Below, piece by piece: positions 33,645 to 41,933 of a stretch of DNA of 64,000 nt (positions are counted from its first letter, which is position 1; every line of letters starts with the position of its first letter). The DNA lies in contig NZ_CP147913.1 in NCBI RefSeq assembly GCF_037414475.1, forward strand, positions 3,720,001 through 3,784,000, written 5' to 3'. Both the position numbers and the translations under genes were made by a program. A model generated the notes under the pieces. The model had not been told where the DNA came from. It saw nothing but the letters and a program-made list of their open reading frames with translations, and did not search any database. This stretch comes from Myxococcus stipitatus. GTDB lineage: Bacteria; Myxococcota; Myxococcia; Myxococcales; Myxococcaceae.

Positions 33645-35621
33645 TCAGGGGTGTCCCAGCACCTGCCCTTGTCGTCCCACCACCCACGCGCCTTCGCGCG
33701 AGCTCCAGGTCCCCACGAGCGCTCCGGAGCTCCCGCTCTCGTGGCGCCGCCAGCGCGTCCCGTCATAGTGCAGCACCACTCCGCCATCCCCCACGGCCCA
33801 GATGTCATCACGCGCGGAGCCCCAGACATCCTTGAGCGATGCGCCCTCGGCGCTGGTCGTGTCGACGTCGAAGACGATGCCGTCGTAGTGCACGATGAGC
33901 CCCTGGTCTCCCACGGCCCAGACATCCCCCTCCCCCGCGCCCCAGACACCCCGCAGCGTCACCGCGGGCTCGACCGACACGTCCAGCCAGTCCCCTCCGC
34001 CGAAGAACTCGAACCTCCCGCGCTCCCCCACCGCCCAGCCGTACGTCGAGGACCTCATCCACACATCCGAGAGCGTGGTGCCTCCGCGTCCACCATCAAG
34101 CCAAGCTGTCCCGCGCCACAGCGCGCGCTGCCCGTGCTCTCCCACCACCCACACATCCTCCGAGCCCGTCCCGTGAATCCCCCGGGCGACCAGCCCCGCT
34201 GGCAACTCGTGCCGCTCCCACGTCCTGCCATTCCAACGATGCGCCTGCGTCCCCACGGCCCAGACCTCATCAGGGGACAGGGCCCAGGCCGCGACCACGG
34301 GCTCCGGCGGAGGCTCCGCCACATGCCAGCTCCGGCCATTCCACACCCGCGCCGCGCCGCTCGACCCCACACGGCCCAGAACCCAGACATGGTCAGGCGA
34401 AGAGCCTGTCACCACACTCCAGCTCGCCTCGGGCGCGCTGTTTCCGCCCAGCCGCTGCCAGCCCCCCGGCGCCTTTCGCAGCAAGCCGCCCTTCGCCCCT
34501 GAAATCCAGACATCGTCCCCAGACGTCCCCGAGATGGCGAGCAGGTCTTCTCCCGTCCCCGAGTCCACGCTCGTGAGCGTCTGTCCATCCCAGTGGAGCA
34601 GCACGCCCCGCGGGCCCACGAACCAGACATCATCGGCGCCGCTGCCCCAGACCGCGTTCAGCGGAACAGCCCGAGGACTCTGCACCGAGACCCAGCCTCC
34701 GCCCACCCACCGCGCGATGGCTCCCGAGGTCGCCACCGCCCACCCCGCGCCTCCCCCCGGAGCCATCCAGAGCGCGGTGTACTTCTCCCCAGCCTCCCCC
34801 GGACTCGGGAGCAGCGCCGCGGGACTCCACGTCTGACCGTTCCACCGCGCCAGGCGCTGTCCTCCCGCGAGCGCCCAGACCTCGGCCGGCGACGTGCTCC
34901 ACGGCGCAGACAAGGGCACATCGGCCAGTCCCTCCACCCGCGTCCAGCCCGCGCCACCGCGCCGCCACACCGTCCCCTGGGGCGCTCCGCTCACCGGCCC
35001 CTGCGTGAGCCATGCCTCGGACGGCGACACGACGGTGACACCACTCACCGGCCCCACGCTCGACAGGGTTTCACGACTCCACTCCCGGCCGTCCCAGCGC
35101 GCCAGGGTCGCGTCTCCGCCCGCCAGGACGACGTGGTCCGCTCCCGCTCCCGAGAGGAACAGCGCCCCTACCGAGACTCCACTGGGCCGGCCCGTCCAGC
35201 GCTCTCCATTCCAATGAAAGACCTGTCCATCTCCCGCCGCCCAGACCGCTGAAGGCCCCGCGCTCCAGAGCGCCTTCAATGGCTCTCCAAAGGGCGTGGG
35301 GTGAGCCCAACACCAGCCATCCCCGGTGCAGGCGCCCTCGTGGAGGGCCGCGGGTCCTCCATCACTTCCCGCGTCGACACCAGCATCCTCCTCCGCTCCA
35401 CCCGCGTCTCGGACACCTCCATCCGTGCCCGAGTCCCCTTGGAGTCCCGCGTCCTCCGCGCCGCCATCGCGCGAGTCCGAAGGCGACAGAGGCACGTCAT
35501 CGTCCTCGCTGGAGGTGCAATCCGTCACAGCCCATCCCGCCAGCAGAAAGGCCAGACAGACCCGCGCGGCACGCCAGGCCTGGCGTTCAGGCAAACGTCG
35601 GGCAGCCGACATCGCAAACAT
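33645..35621 (-). CDS. Large repeat lipoprotein with Trp-rich beta-propeller units
   Basis: A 658-residue exported protein. The N-terminus has an Arg-rich start, a hydrophobic stretch and a Cys (VCLAFLLAGWAVTDC), a weak lipobox. An acidic Asp/Gly linker follows (about 45-90). The body contains many units of about 45 residues with the pattern W..G...VWAVG, for example DVWFVGPRGVLLHWDG, DEVWAVGTQAHRWNG, DVWVVGEHG and DIWAVGDGGVVLHYDG. These probably fold as one or two beta-propellers exposed at the surface. ATG 35621 is preceded by GAGG. It sits 128 bases upstream of the astacin lipoprotein on the same strand. Function unknown; adhesion or carbohydrate binding is a guess. Confidence 0.85.
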   Translation of the reverse strand: MFAMSAARRLPERQAWRAARVCLAFLLAGWAVTDCTSSEDDDVPLSPSDSRDGGAEDAGLQGDSGTDGGVRDAGGAEEDAGVDAGSDGGPAALHEGACTGDGWCWAHPTPFGEPLKALWSAGPSAVWAAGDGQVFHWNGERWTGRPSGVSVGALFLSGAGADHVVLAGGDATLARWDGREWSRETLSSVGPVSGVTVVSPSEAWLTQGPVSGAPQGTVWRRGGAGWTRVEGLADVPLSAPWSTSPAEVWALAGGQRLARWNGQTWSPAALLPSPGEAGEKYTALWMAPGGGAGWAVATSGAIARWVGGGWVSVQSPRAVPLNAVWGSGADDVWFVGPRGVLLHWDGQTLTSVDSGTGEDLLAISGTSGDDVWISGAKGGLLRKAPGGWQRLGGNSAPEASWSVVTGSSPDHVWVLGRVGSSGAARVWNGRSWHVAEPPPEPVVAAWALSPDEVWAVGTQAHRWNGRTWERHELPAGLVARGIHGTGSEDVWVVGEHGQRALWRGTAWLDGGRGGTTLSDVWMRSSTYGWAVGERGRFEFFGGGDWLDVSVEPAVTLRGVWGAGEGDVWAVGDQGLIVHYDGIVFDVDTTSAEGASLKDVWGSARDDIWAVGDGGVVLHYDGTRWRRHESGSSGALVGTWSSREGAWVVGRQGQVLGHP

Positions 35622-35946
35622 GAAAGACCTCGCAAATGGAAGACATTCAGCGCGCCATCGTGGAAAGGCACTATTGCCTTCCACCTCGCCACGGGTTCAC
35701 TATCCGTGAAAATCGCGCAATCTCATCATGGCGCGACAAGTCTGACAGACAAAGTCAGCCGGTGTCCAAGAGGGGGGCTCCAGCACATCTCGACCACCAT
35801 CGCCGCGCGTCCCGAGAGGGACGGGCGCCTTCCGGTCGTCTCGCATTCCCAGCAAAGACAATCGCGCGAGGGGCCACACGTGTCTTCGTGGCCCTCCCGT
35901 GATGTCTGACCTGTCGATGTCGCCGTACCCACAAGGAGGAGTCAAG
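35622..35946. promoter_or_regulatory. 325-bp divergent spacer between a repeat lipoprotein and the Hint protein
   Basis: No credible gene is seen. It must carry promoters for both divergent neighbours. Visible landmarks are a TTCAC-N5-GTGAA dyad around 35696-35710 and the strong ribosome site AAGGAGGAG (about 35931-35940) for the Hint gene. No sure -35/-10 pair is assigned. Confidence 0.4.
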
Positions 35947-37815
35947 ATGAGTGCATTCTGGAGCCAGAAGGCCCGGCTATTGCCTTTGGCCGGTGTCGTA
36001 TTGATGAGCGCGGGTTGGAGCAACACCCTCAATGCCCCCGCGGAGGACCGCGACCGGGCCCAGCGGCTGGTCGAGCGGTTTGACCGCGAGACGGAGAACT
36101 CCGACGCCCTGCACATCAACCTGAACCTCGCCGACGACGGCGATTGGAACTTCCTGGTCGGACGGCTGACGTCGGCCGGCAAGGACGAGAAGAACGCGCC
36201 GGAGCTGTTCAACCGTCTGGGTTTCATGCGCCAGCGGGCCCTGGGACGCGCAGGCCAGAGCGCGACGCCCGCGGACGAGCCCGCGTGGTGCAACCACTTC
36301 CTCAAGTACAAGAACCCGCCCCTGCCCTCCAATGGCTACACCACGTACTTCCCCGTGGTGGAGGTGGCGTGCAAGGACGGCGCGGACTACGTCTACGCCG
36401 ACCTCTTCAACTACGACGAGGACGAGAACGGGGCCAACTCCGTCCTCGTCTCCTCCGCCTCCGGTGAGGAGTACGGCAACGGCCGCGCCTTCGACGACGT
36501 CGAGGCCGTCGCCACCATCGCCACCGGCAAGGGCCGCGTCCTGCGCATGGAGTCGCTGGTGATGGCGCTGGGTCCCAACCTGGACCAGACCACGTACATC
36601 CTGCTGCGCTCCGCCGTCACCAACCAGCTGCCCTCGATGACCTTCACGCACCCGCGGAAGGTCCTCCTCAACTCGCAGCACGCGGAAATCTATGCCTGTC
36701 AGCTGCGCGGTGGCACCGACTGTGACTACGCCGTCGCGGGCTACCAGAATGGCGTGCTGCGTCCCTTCGTGTCTCCCGCCACCAGCACCGGCGTGGCGGC
36801 GAGCTACCCCGCCCAGGCGGGCACGCTGAACCCCGCGGACTACTGGGCCTTCGGCGCGCCCTACAACTACCAGAACCTCTACGTCCCGATTCGGGGCACG
36901 CTCAACGCGGGCGCGGCCAACAACTTCCAGTGCACCGTGTCGAAGATCGAGAAGGCTCGCATCCAGCTGGTGCTCAACGACTCGGGCCGCACCTGCCTCA
37001 ACAGCGCGGAGTTCATCACCAAGATGCCCCTGGGCGGGAACCAGAGCCCGGTCAACGTCCTGACGAACATGAACTACCTGTTCAACACGCCCGGCCCGGG
37101 CCAGAGCCCGTCGAGCTGTGATGCGTCGACGGTCGTCAACGAGATGACGCGCTTCATGATCACCATCGTGGGCAAGGTGCGCTGCAACACGCCCGTCATG
37201 CCGGAGAAGCCCTTCGTGGTGGTGTACCCCATGGGCGGAAGTGGAAGCGCGTCGAACATCTTCTTCCACAACAGCTGCATGGCGGAGGGGACACGCGTCA
37301 CGATGGCGGATGGACGCGTCGTTCCGGTGGAGCAGGTCAAGCTGGGCGACAAGGTCCGCGCCAACGACAAGGGCGACCTCCTGTCCGTCACGGACATCGC
37401 GCGGGGCAACGAGGTCAAGCCGCTGCTGCGCCTGCGCGACAGCCGGGGCCACGACGCGACGCTGACCGAGATGCACCCGGTCGTCATGGCCACCGGCGAG
37501 GTCGTCACCGCCAAGAGCCTGAAGGTCAAGGACCAGGTGCGCACGGCCCAGGGTGTCTCCACGCTGACGTCCATCACCCCGGTGTCGACCGAGAACGCCC
37601 GCGTCTACAACCTGCGGCTGGGCACGGACCAGGAGCTGCTGGCGGTGAACAAGAATGGCCGCACGCTGTTCGCGGGCGGGTTCCTGGTGGGCGACCTGAG
37701 CATGCAGGACGCGCTGACGCGGCCCGCGCGGGAGCAGGTCTCCGTCCTGGAGCAGCTCCCCAAGGCGTGGCACCGGGACTTCCTCAACGGCATGAAGCCG
37801 GCGGTCCAGCGCTGA
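35947..37815 (+). CDS. Secreted protein with a C-terminal Hint (hedgehog/intein) autoprocessing domain
   Basis: A 622-residue protein starting at ATG 35947 behind AAGGAGGAG. A Sec-type signal (LLPLAGVVLMSAGWS) leads into a novel region of about 400 residues with scattered Cys and no recognised domain. From Cys444 a Hint module begins: CMAEGTRVTMADGRVVPVEQ, then the block-B motif LTEMHPVV (Thr507, His510), and the ending LFAGGFLVGDL where inteins have an A-N-G-x-x-VHN end. The N-terminal nucleophile and the TxxH pair are present; the C-terminal Asn is absent. The module could cleave itself from, or couple to, the N-terminal part as hedgehog proteins do, but could not splice. The N-terminal role is unknown. 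Confidence 0.85.
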   Translation: MSAFWSQKARLLPLAGVVLMSAGWSNTLNAPAEDRDRAQRLVERFDRETENSDALHINLNLADDGDWNFLVGRLTSAGKDEKNAPELFNRLGFMRQRALGRAGQSATPADEPAWCNHFLKYKNPPLPSNGYTTYFPVVEVACKDGADYVYADLFNYDEDENGANSVLVSSASGEEYGNGRAFDDVEAVATIATGKGRVLRMESLVMALGPNLDQTTYILLRSAVTNQLPSMTFTHPRKVLLNSQHAEIYACQLRGGTDCDYAVAGYQNGVLRPFVSPATSTGVAASYPAQAGTLNPADYWAFGAPYNYQNLYVPIRGTLNAGAANNFQCTVSKIEKARIQLVLNDSGRTCLNSAEFITKMPLGGNQSPVNVLTNMNYLFNTPGPGQSPSSCDASTVVNEMTRFMITIVGKVRCNTPVMPEKPFVVVYPMGGSGSASNIFFHNSCMAEGTRVTMADGRVVPVEQVKLGDKVRANDKGDLLSVTDIARGNEVKPLLRLRDSRGHDATLTEMHPVVMATGEVVTAKSLKVKDQVRTAQGVSTLTSITPVSTENARVYNLRLGTDQELLAVNKNGRTLFAGGFLVGDLSMQDALTRPAREQVSVLEQLPKAWHRDFLNGMKPAVQR

Positions 37816-37827
37816 TGCGCTGAACGA

Positions 37828-37866
37828 CACGCGCCGCCACTCGCGTCCTTGGAGGGGTGGCGCGTG
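37828..37866. terminator. Hairpin between convergent genes
   Basis: CACGCGCC (37828-37835) pairs with GGCGCGTG (37859-37866) across the 54-base gap between the Hint gene and gluconokinase. An extra GCCAC/GTGG pairing is possible. It likely ends transcription from both sides. Confidence 0.6.
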
Positions 37867-37869
37867 GGC

Positions 37870-38355
37870 TCAGAGCCCCAGCCCTTCGCGGAGGTGCTTC
37901 ACCACCTCGTCGGGAGGTGGGGTGACGTCCACGGACAGGGCCTCCTCGGGCACCTCCAACGTGGCCAACTGGCTCTCCAGGAGCGAGGGCGGCATGAAGT
38001 GCCCTTGTCGTTGGGAGAGGCGCCGCGCGAGCACCTCGTGAGGGGCGTGCAGGTACACCCAGCGCGTCTGGTCCGGCGCCACCTCCAGGGCGGCGCGGTA
38101 GGACTGCTTGAGCGCGGACGAGGCCAGGACCACGTCCTCGCCCTTCTCCACCGCGGTCTCGAGCTGAGCGCGCACCCTGGCGAGCCACGGCCAGCGGTCC
38201 GCGTCGGTGAGGGGGATGCCCGCGGCCATCTTCTCCACGTTGGAGTGAGGGTGCAGGTCGTCGGCGTCCAGGAAGCGCCAGCCCAGGCTCCGGGCCAGGG
38301 CCCTCCCCACGGTCGTCTTCCCGGCGCCCGACACTCCCGTGACGATGACCACCAT
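37870..38355 (-). CDS. gntK: Gluconokinase
   Basis: A 161-residue P-loop kinase that phosphorylates gluconate to 6-phosphogluconate. The ATP-binding loop GVSGAGKTTVGRALA begins near residue 8. The family signatures FLDADDLHPHSNVEKMAAGIPLTDADRWPWL and LASSALKQSYRAAL follow, with GHFMPPSLLESQLATLE near the end. The length is normal for GntK. ATG 38355 (MVVIVTGVSG) is chosen because the P-loop must lie near the N-terminus; the upstream open frame is not part of the gene. No gluconate permease or dehydratase is adjacent. Confidence 0.94.
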   Translation of the reverse strand: MVVIVTGVSGAGKTTVGRALARSLGWRFLDADDLHPHSNVEKMAAGIPLTDADRWPWLARVRAQLETAVEKGEDVVLASSALKQSYRAALEVAPDQTRWVYLHAPHEVLARRLSQRQGHFMPPSLLESQLATLEVPEEALSVDVTPPPDEVVKHLREGLGL

Positions 38356-38632
38356 CCCAGACGGCCTCCTCGAACCGTGGACGCCCAGACATGGTGCGAC
38401 GCCTCCTTCCCGCCCGCCACTCCCCTCCTCGGCGATTGCCCACCGCTCCACGGCCCCATGGGCATGGAGGGCTGTCCATTCCAGGCCAATGGACGGGAGC
38501 ACGATGTCGCGCCGGTGACTTCCCGGGGTCACCTCGCGCACGCACGGTCCTCGTGGGTCAGTCCAACCACCCCTCGTTCAGTCCGCCGTGGATTTGTATT
38601 TTCGACACAGGTGCACTCGATATTCTGCCGCG

Positions 38633-39463
38633 ATGAAAGACAACGGCGGTGGCGGGCAACCCCAGTGCGAGTCCTGTAACGCTCCCTATGTCTCGGGCTC
38701 GGTGGTTTGCAGTTACTGTGGCGCCCTCACCGCGTTCGGCGCCGGACTCCAGCAGCGAGCCGCCCTCCGCGCGGAGGATGCGCTGGAACACAAGGCCGAG
38801 CAGCAACGGGAGCAGGAGCGTCAGGAAGCCGAGGAGAGGGAACGCGCGCGTCAGGAAGCCGCGGAGTTCGCCCGGCGGCAGGAAGCGATGCGCCGGGAGA
38901 GGCAGGGCGAGGAGGAGGAGCGGAGTGCCCGGCACGCGCTGCGGTTCTCCATCGCCGGCCTGTTCTGCGCGTGCTTCCCGCTCTCCATCGTCGCCCTCGT
39001 CCAGGCGAAGCGCGCGGCGAGACTGGCCGCGGAAGCCGGGATGCCGACGCGGACACGCGTGGCCGTCGCCACGACGTTGGGCTGGCTGGGGCTGGCCCTG
39101 AACGTGTGCATCCTGGGCGCGGGCGCCGTCGTCCATCACCAGGAGAACCAGCGCCAGGAGGAGCTGGCCGCGAAGCTTTCGACAGGCGCCGCCCAGGAGA
39201 AGCTCGACCGGCAGACTGCGTGTGAGTTGCTCGAGCTGCATCTGCTCAAGCGGCGTGGCGACGACACCCGGCCCTTCCACCACAACTTCAACTGTGACGG
39301 CTCCCTCCAGCAAGACGGCAAGCTCGCCTTGCTGCGCGTCTCACGCAGCGCCTCGGACCCCATCCCGCACAAGCAGGCGGTCTCCTACGCGTGTCTCGAG
39401 CGTGACTCCGCCTGGTGGGTTCGCGCCGTCGGCGACGACATCAAGTGTCTTCAGACCCCCTGA
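38633..39463 (+). CDS. Zinc-ribbon, coiled-coil membrane protein of unknown function
   Basis: A 276-residue protein. An N-terminal zinc ribbon (QCESCNAPY and VCSYCGALT) is followed by a strongly charged coiled coil (about 40-105, rich in Glu, Arg and Gln). Two membrane helices come next (FSIAGLFCACFPLSIVALV and VATTLGWLGLALNVCILGAG) in a DUF4190-like pair. The C-terminal part (about 165-276) is soluble and contains four more cysteines. The first ATG of the fold, 38633, is used. It is divergent from gluconokinase. Similar ribbon-plus-two-helix proteins are frequent in myxobacteria but uncharacterised; no function is proposed. Confidence 0.75.
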   Translation: MKDNGGGGQPQCESCNAPYVSGSVVCSYCGALTAFGAGLQQRAALRAEDALEHKAEQQREQERQEAEERERARQEAAEFARRQEAMRRERQGEEEERSARHALRFSIAGLFCACFPLSIVALVQAKRAARLAAEAGMPTRTRVAVATTLGWLGLALNVCILGAGAVVHHQENQRQEELAAKLSTGAAQEKLDRQTACELLELHLLKRRGDDTRPFHHNFNCDGSLQQDGKLALLRVSRSASDPIPHKQAVSYACLERDSAWWVRAVGDDIKCLQTP

Positions 39464-39568
39464 GCCTGGCACCCGCCGTCCCGGTCTCCTCGGCGCTTTG
39501 GAACGTCAGACCCCGGGGGTACGCTTCTTCTCGTCGCCGCGATGAGACGTGGCACGGAGGAGACATCC

Positions 39569-40642
39569 TTGGCGGACATCGCGGACGGCGAGCAGGCGCA
39601 GATGCAGGGCTCGGGCTCCAAGCCCTACATCCTCAAGAACACGGGCGGCGTCTACTCCTGCTCCTGCCCCGCGTGGCGCAACCAGTCCATCGCCATCGAG
39701 CGACGCACGTGCAAGCACCTGCGCAAGCTCCGCGGGGACGCCGCCGAGGATGCACGCGTCGGTGGCTCCGCGCCTCCCGCCCGGGCGACACGCCCGAAGA
39801 GCGCGGAGGGCGACGCCGAGGAGTCCACCGAGAAGGCCCCGCCGCTGCTGCTCGCACAGCCGTGGGAGAACGACGTGGACCTCACCGACTGGTGGATGAG
39901 CGAGAAGCTCGACGGGGTGCGGGCGTACTGGGACGGCAAGCGCTTCTGGTCGCGGCTGGGCAACGAGTACATGGCGCCGGAGTGGTTCACGGCGGGGCTG
40001 CCGGACTTCCCGCTGGACGGAGAGCTGTTCGGTGGCCGCAAGCGCTTCCAGCGCACGGTGAGCGTGGTGCGCCGGCAGGACAAGAGCCAGGACTGGAAGG
40101 AGCTGCTGTTCGTCGTGTTCGACGCGCCCGGCGTCGAGGCCGACTTCGAGCAGCGGCTGGAGCGCTGCCGCGAGTGGCTGGCCACCGCGAAGCCCGCGCA
40201 TGCGCAGTGGCATCCCCATGAGCGCTGCCAGGGGACACCCCACCTGCGCGCGGAGCTGGAGCGCGTGGAGGCGCTGGGTGGCGAGGGGCTGATGCTGCGC
40301 AAGCCGGGCTCCCGCTACGAGGTGGGCCGCTCGCACACGCTCTTGAAGGTGAAGAGCTTCAAGGACGACGAGGCCGTGGTCGTGGGCCACGTCGCGGGCG
40401 CGGGGCGACACAAGGGGCGGCTGGGCGCGCTGGAGGTGGAGCTGCGCAATGGCAAGCGCTTCAGCGTGGGCACGGGGTTCTCCGACGCGGAGCGCGGCGC
40501 GCCCCCTCCCGTGGGCACCCTCATCACCTTCCGCTACCAGGAGCTCTCCAACGACGGCGTGCCGCGCTTCCCCTCGTACATCGGCGTGCGCATCGACGCG
40601 GCTCCCTTCCCGGTGAAGGAGAAGCCCAAGGCGAAGCGCTGA
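39569..40642 (+). CDS. ATP-dependent DNA ligase fused to an N-terminal SWIM zinc finger
   Basis: This 357-residue protein joins a SWIM finger (VYSCSCPAWRNQ, then RRTCKHLRKL: CxC...CxH) at about residues 20-60 to a minimal ATP-dependent DNA ligase. The ligase nucleotidyl-lysine motif is SEKLDGVRAYWDG (K113 from this start). Later motifs are FPLDGELFGGR, LLFVVFDAPG, GEGLMLRKPGS and LLKVKSFKDDEAVVVG, with an OB-fold end. It seals nicks via AMP-ligase. TTG 39569 is chosen because GGAGGAG lies six bases upstream; ATG 39542 adds nine residues and lacks such a site. The linker between finger and ligase is acidic and variable. A repair role is likely, as the replicative bacterial ligase uses NAD. Confidence 0.88.
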   Translation: MADIADGEQAQMQGSGSKPYILKNTGGVYSCSCPAWRNQSIAIERRTCKHLRKLRGDAAEDARVGGSAPPARATRPKSAEGDAEESTEKAPPLLLAQPWENDVDLTDWWMSEKLDGVRAYWDGKRFWSRLGNEYMAPEWFTAGLPDFPLDGELFGGRKRFQRTVSVVRRQDKSQDWKELLFVVFDAPGVEADFEQRLERCREWLATAKPAHAQWHPHERCQGTPHLRAELERVEALGGEGLMLRKPGSRYEVGRSHTLLKVKSFKDDEAVVVGHVAGAGRHKGRLGALEVELRNGKRFSVGTGFSDAERGAPPPVGTLITFRYQELSNDGVPRFPSYIGVRIDAAPFPVKEKPKAKR

Positions 40643-40655
40643 GCGTCCGTCCCGT

Positions 40656-41933
40656 TCAAGGGCCGGAGGCGGGAGTCTCCATCGCGGGGCGGGGCTCCCC
40701 CCAAGGCTGCGCCTGACGACGCAGGAGCGCGCCGAAGGCCAGGTACCAGGCCGCGGCGAGCAGCCCCAGCCCCAGGCACCCCATCCACAGCGCGAACGCG
40801 CCATGACGGCCGAGCACCTGTCCGCCGAGCGCCGGGGCGACACACGTGGCGAGGCCCCACACCATGTGGAAGGCCCCCTGGTAGCTGCCCCGCGCGTCCA
40901 CGGGGGCCAGGTCCGCCACCACCGCGGGCGCCACCGGGGACTGAATCATCTCCCCCAACGTCCAGACGCCCACGGCCACGGCGGCCAGCCCCGCGGAGGC
41001 GGAGAGGGCGTGCAGCGCGAAGCCCGCCCCCGTGAAGACGGCGCCCCAGGCCAGCAGCGTCAGGCGACGCACCCGGACCGTCGTGCGCAACAACAGCGGC
41101 TCTCCCACGGAGATGAGCAACCCGTTGACCGCCATCACCGTGCCGAACGTCGCCGCGTCCATGCCGCGTGACTCCAGGTCCACCGGCAGGGCGACACCGC
41201 CCTGACAGAGGATGAACGTCGTCGCGAAGATGGGGACGACCAGGCCGACGAACCGGGGATTGCGGAACGGCGTCAGCATCGAGCTCACATCGACCGGTGC
41301 CCGGTGCCCGCCTCCCGATGAAGGCCTCGTCTCCGGCACCAACAGCCAGATGACCGTGCCGTAGATGAACGTCGTGCACGCATCGAGGATGAAGAGGAGC
41401 TGGAAGCCCTGCCGCGACATGAACCCCGCCAGGGGCAGCGACACGGCGGTGGACACGTTGAGAACCCAGTAGAGCAGGCCATAGGCGCGCGGGCGGTCCT
41501 CTTCGCGCACCTCGTCGGAGATGATGGCGAAGAAGGCGGGCCGGTACAGCTCCCCCACGACCCCCAGGAGGAAGGCCGCGCCCGAGATGTGAATGGGTTC
41601 CCGGCAGAAGCCGAGCAGCAACATGGCGCCCGACCCCAACCAGAGCCCGCCCGCCACGGTGAGCCTGCGGCCCACGCGGTCCGCCAACATTCCACCGAGC
41701 GGCCCGGCCACCACCGCGCCCGCGCCATACAGCGACGCGACGAAGCCGGCCCGCTCCACGGTGAAGCCTCGCTCCCCGGTGAGGTAGAGGGCCAGGAACG
41801 GCAGGATGAAGGTTCCCAGCCGGTTCACCAGCGTCCCCATCCACAGCACCCAGAAGGTCCGGGGCAGTCCGCCCACCAGCGGGCGAAGGACGGTGGCGAC
41901 CGAGGCGCTCCACCTCCCGGGCGGTGCGCTCAC
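40656..41933 (-). CDS. Major facilitator superfamily exporter, end of the THIQ cluster operon
   Basis: A 425-residue inner-membrane protein with about 12 membrane segments and the MFS loop motif GGMLADRVGRRLTVAGG between helices 2 and 3. A long cytoplasmic loop lies in the middle (PETRPSSGGGHRAP). It resembles drug/proton antiporters. GTG 41933 overlaps the stop of the upstream propeller gene by four bases (GTGA), so it belongs to the minus-strand tailoring operon of the tetrahydroisoquinoline cluster. It is the best candidate for exporting the product or lipid prodrug and hence for self-protection. Substrate is inferred from position only. Confidence 0.88.
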   Translation of the reverse strand: MSAPPGRWSASVATVLRPLVGGLPRTFWVLWMGTLVNRLGTFILPFLALYLTGERGFTVERAGFVASLYGAGAVVAGPLGGMLADRVGRRLTVAGGLWLGSGAMLLLGFCREPIHISGAAFLLGVVGELYRPAFFAIISDEVREEDRPRAYGLLYWVLNVSTAVSLPLAGFMSRQGFQLLFILDACTTFIYGTVIWLLVPETRPSSGGGHRAPVDVSSMLTPFRNPRFVGLVVPIFATTFILCQGGVALPVDLESRGMDAATFGTVMAVNGLLISVGEPLLLRTTVRVRRLTLLAWGAVFTGAGFALHALSASAGLAAVAVGVWTLGEMIQSPVAPAVVADLAPVDARGSYQGAFHMVWGLATCVAPALGGQVLGRHGAFALWMGCLGLGLLAAAWYLAFGALLRRQAQPWGEPRPAMETPASGP

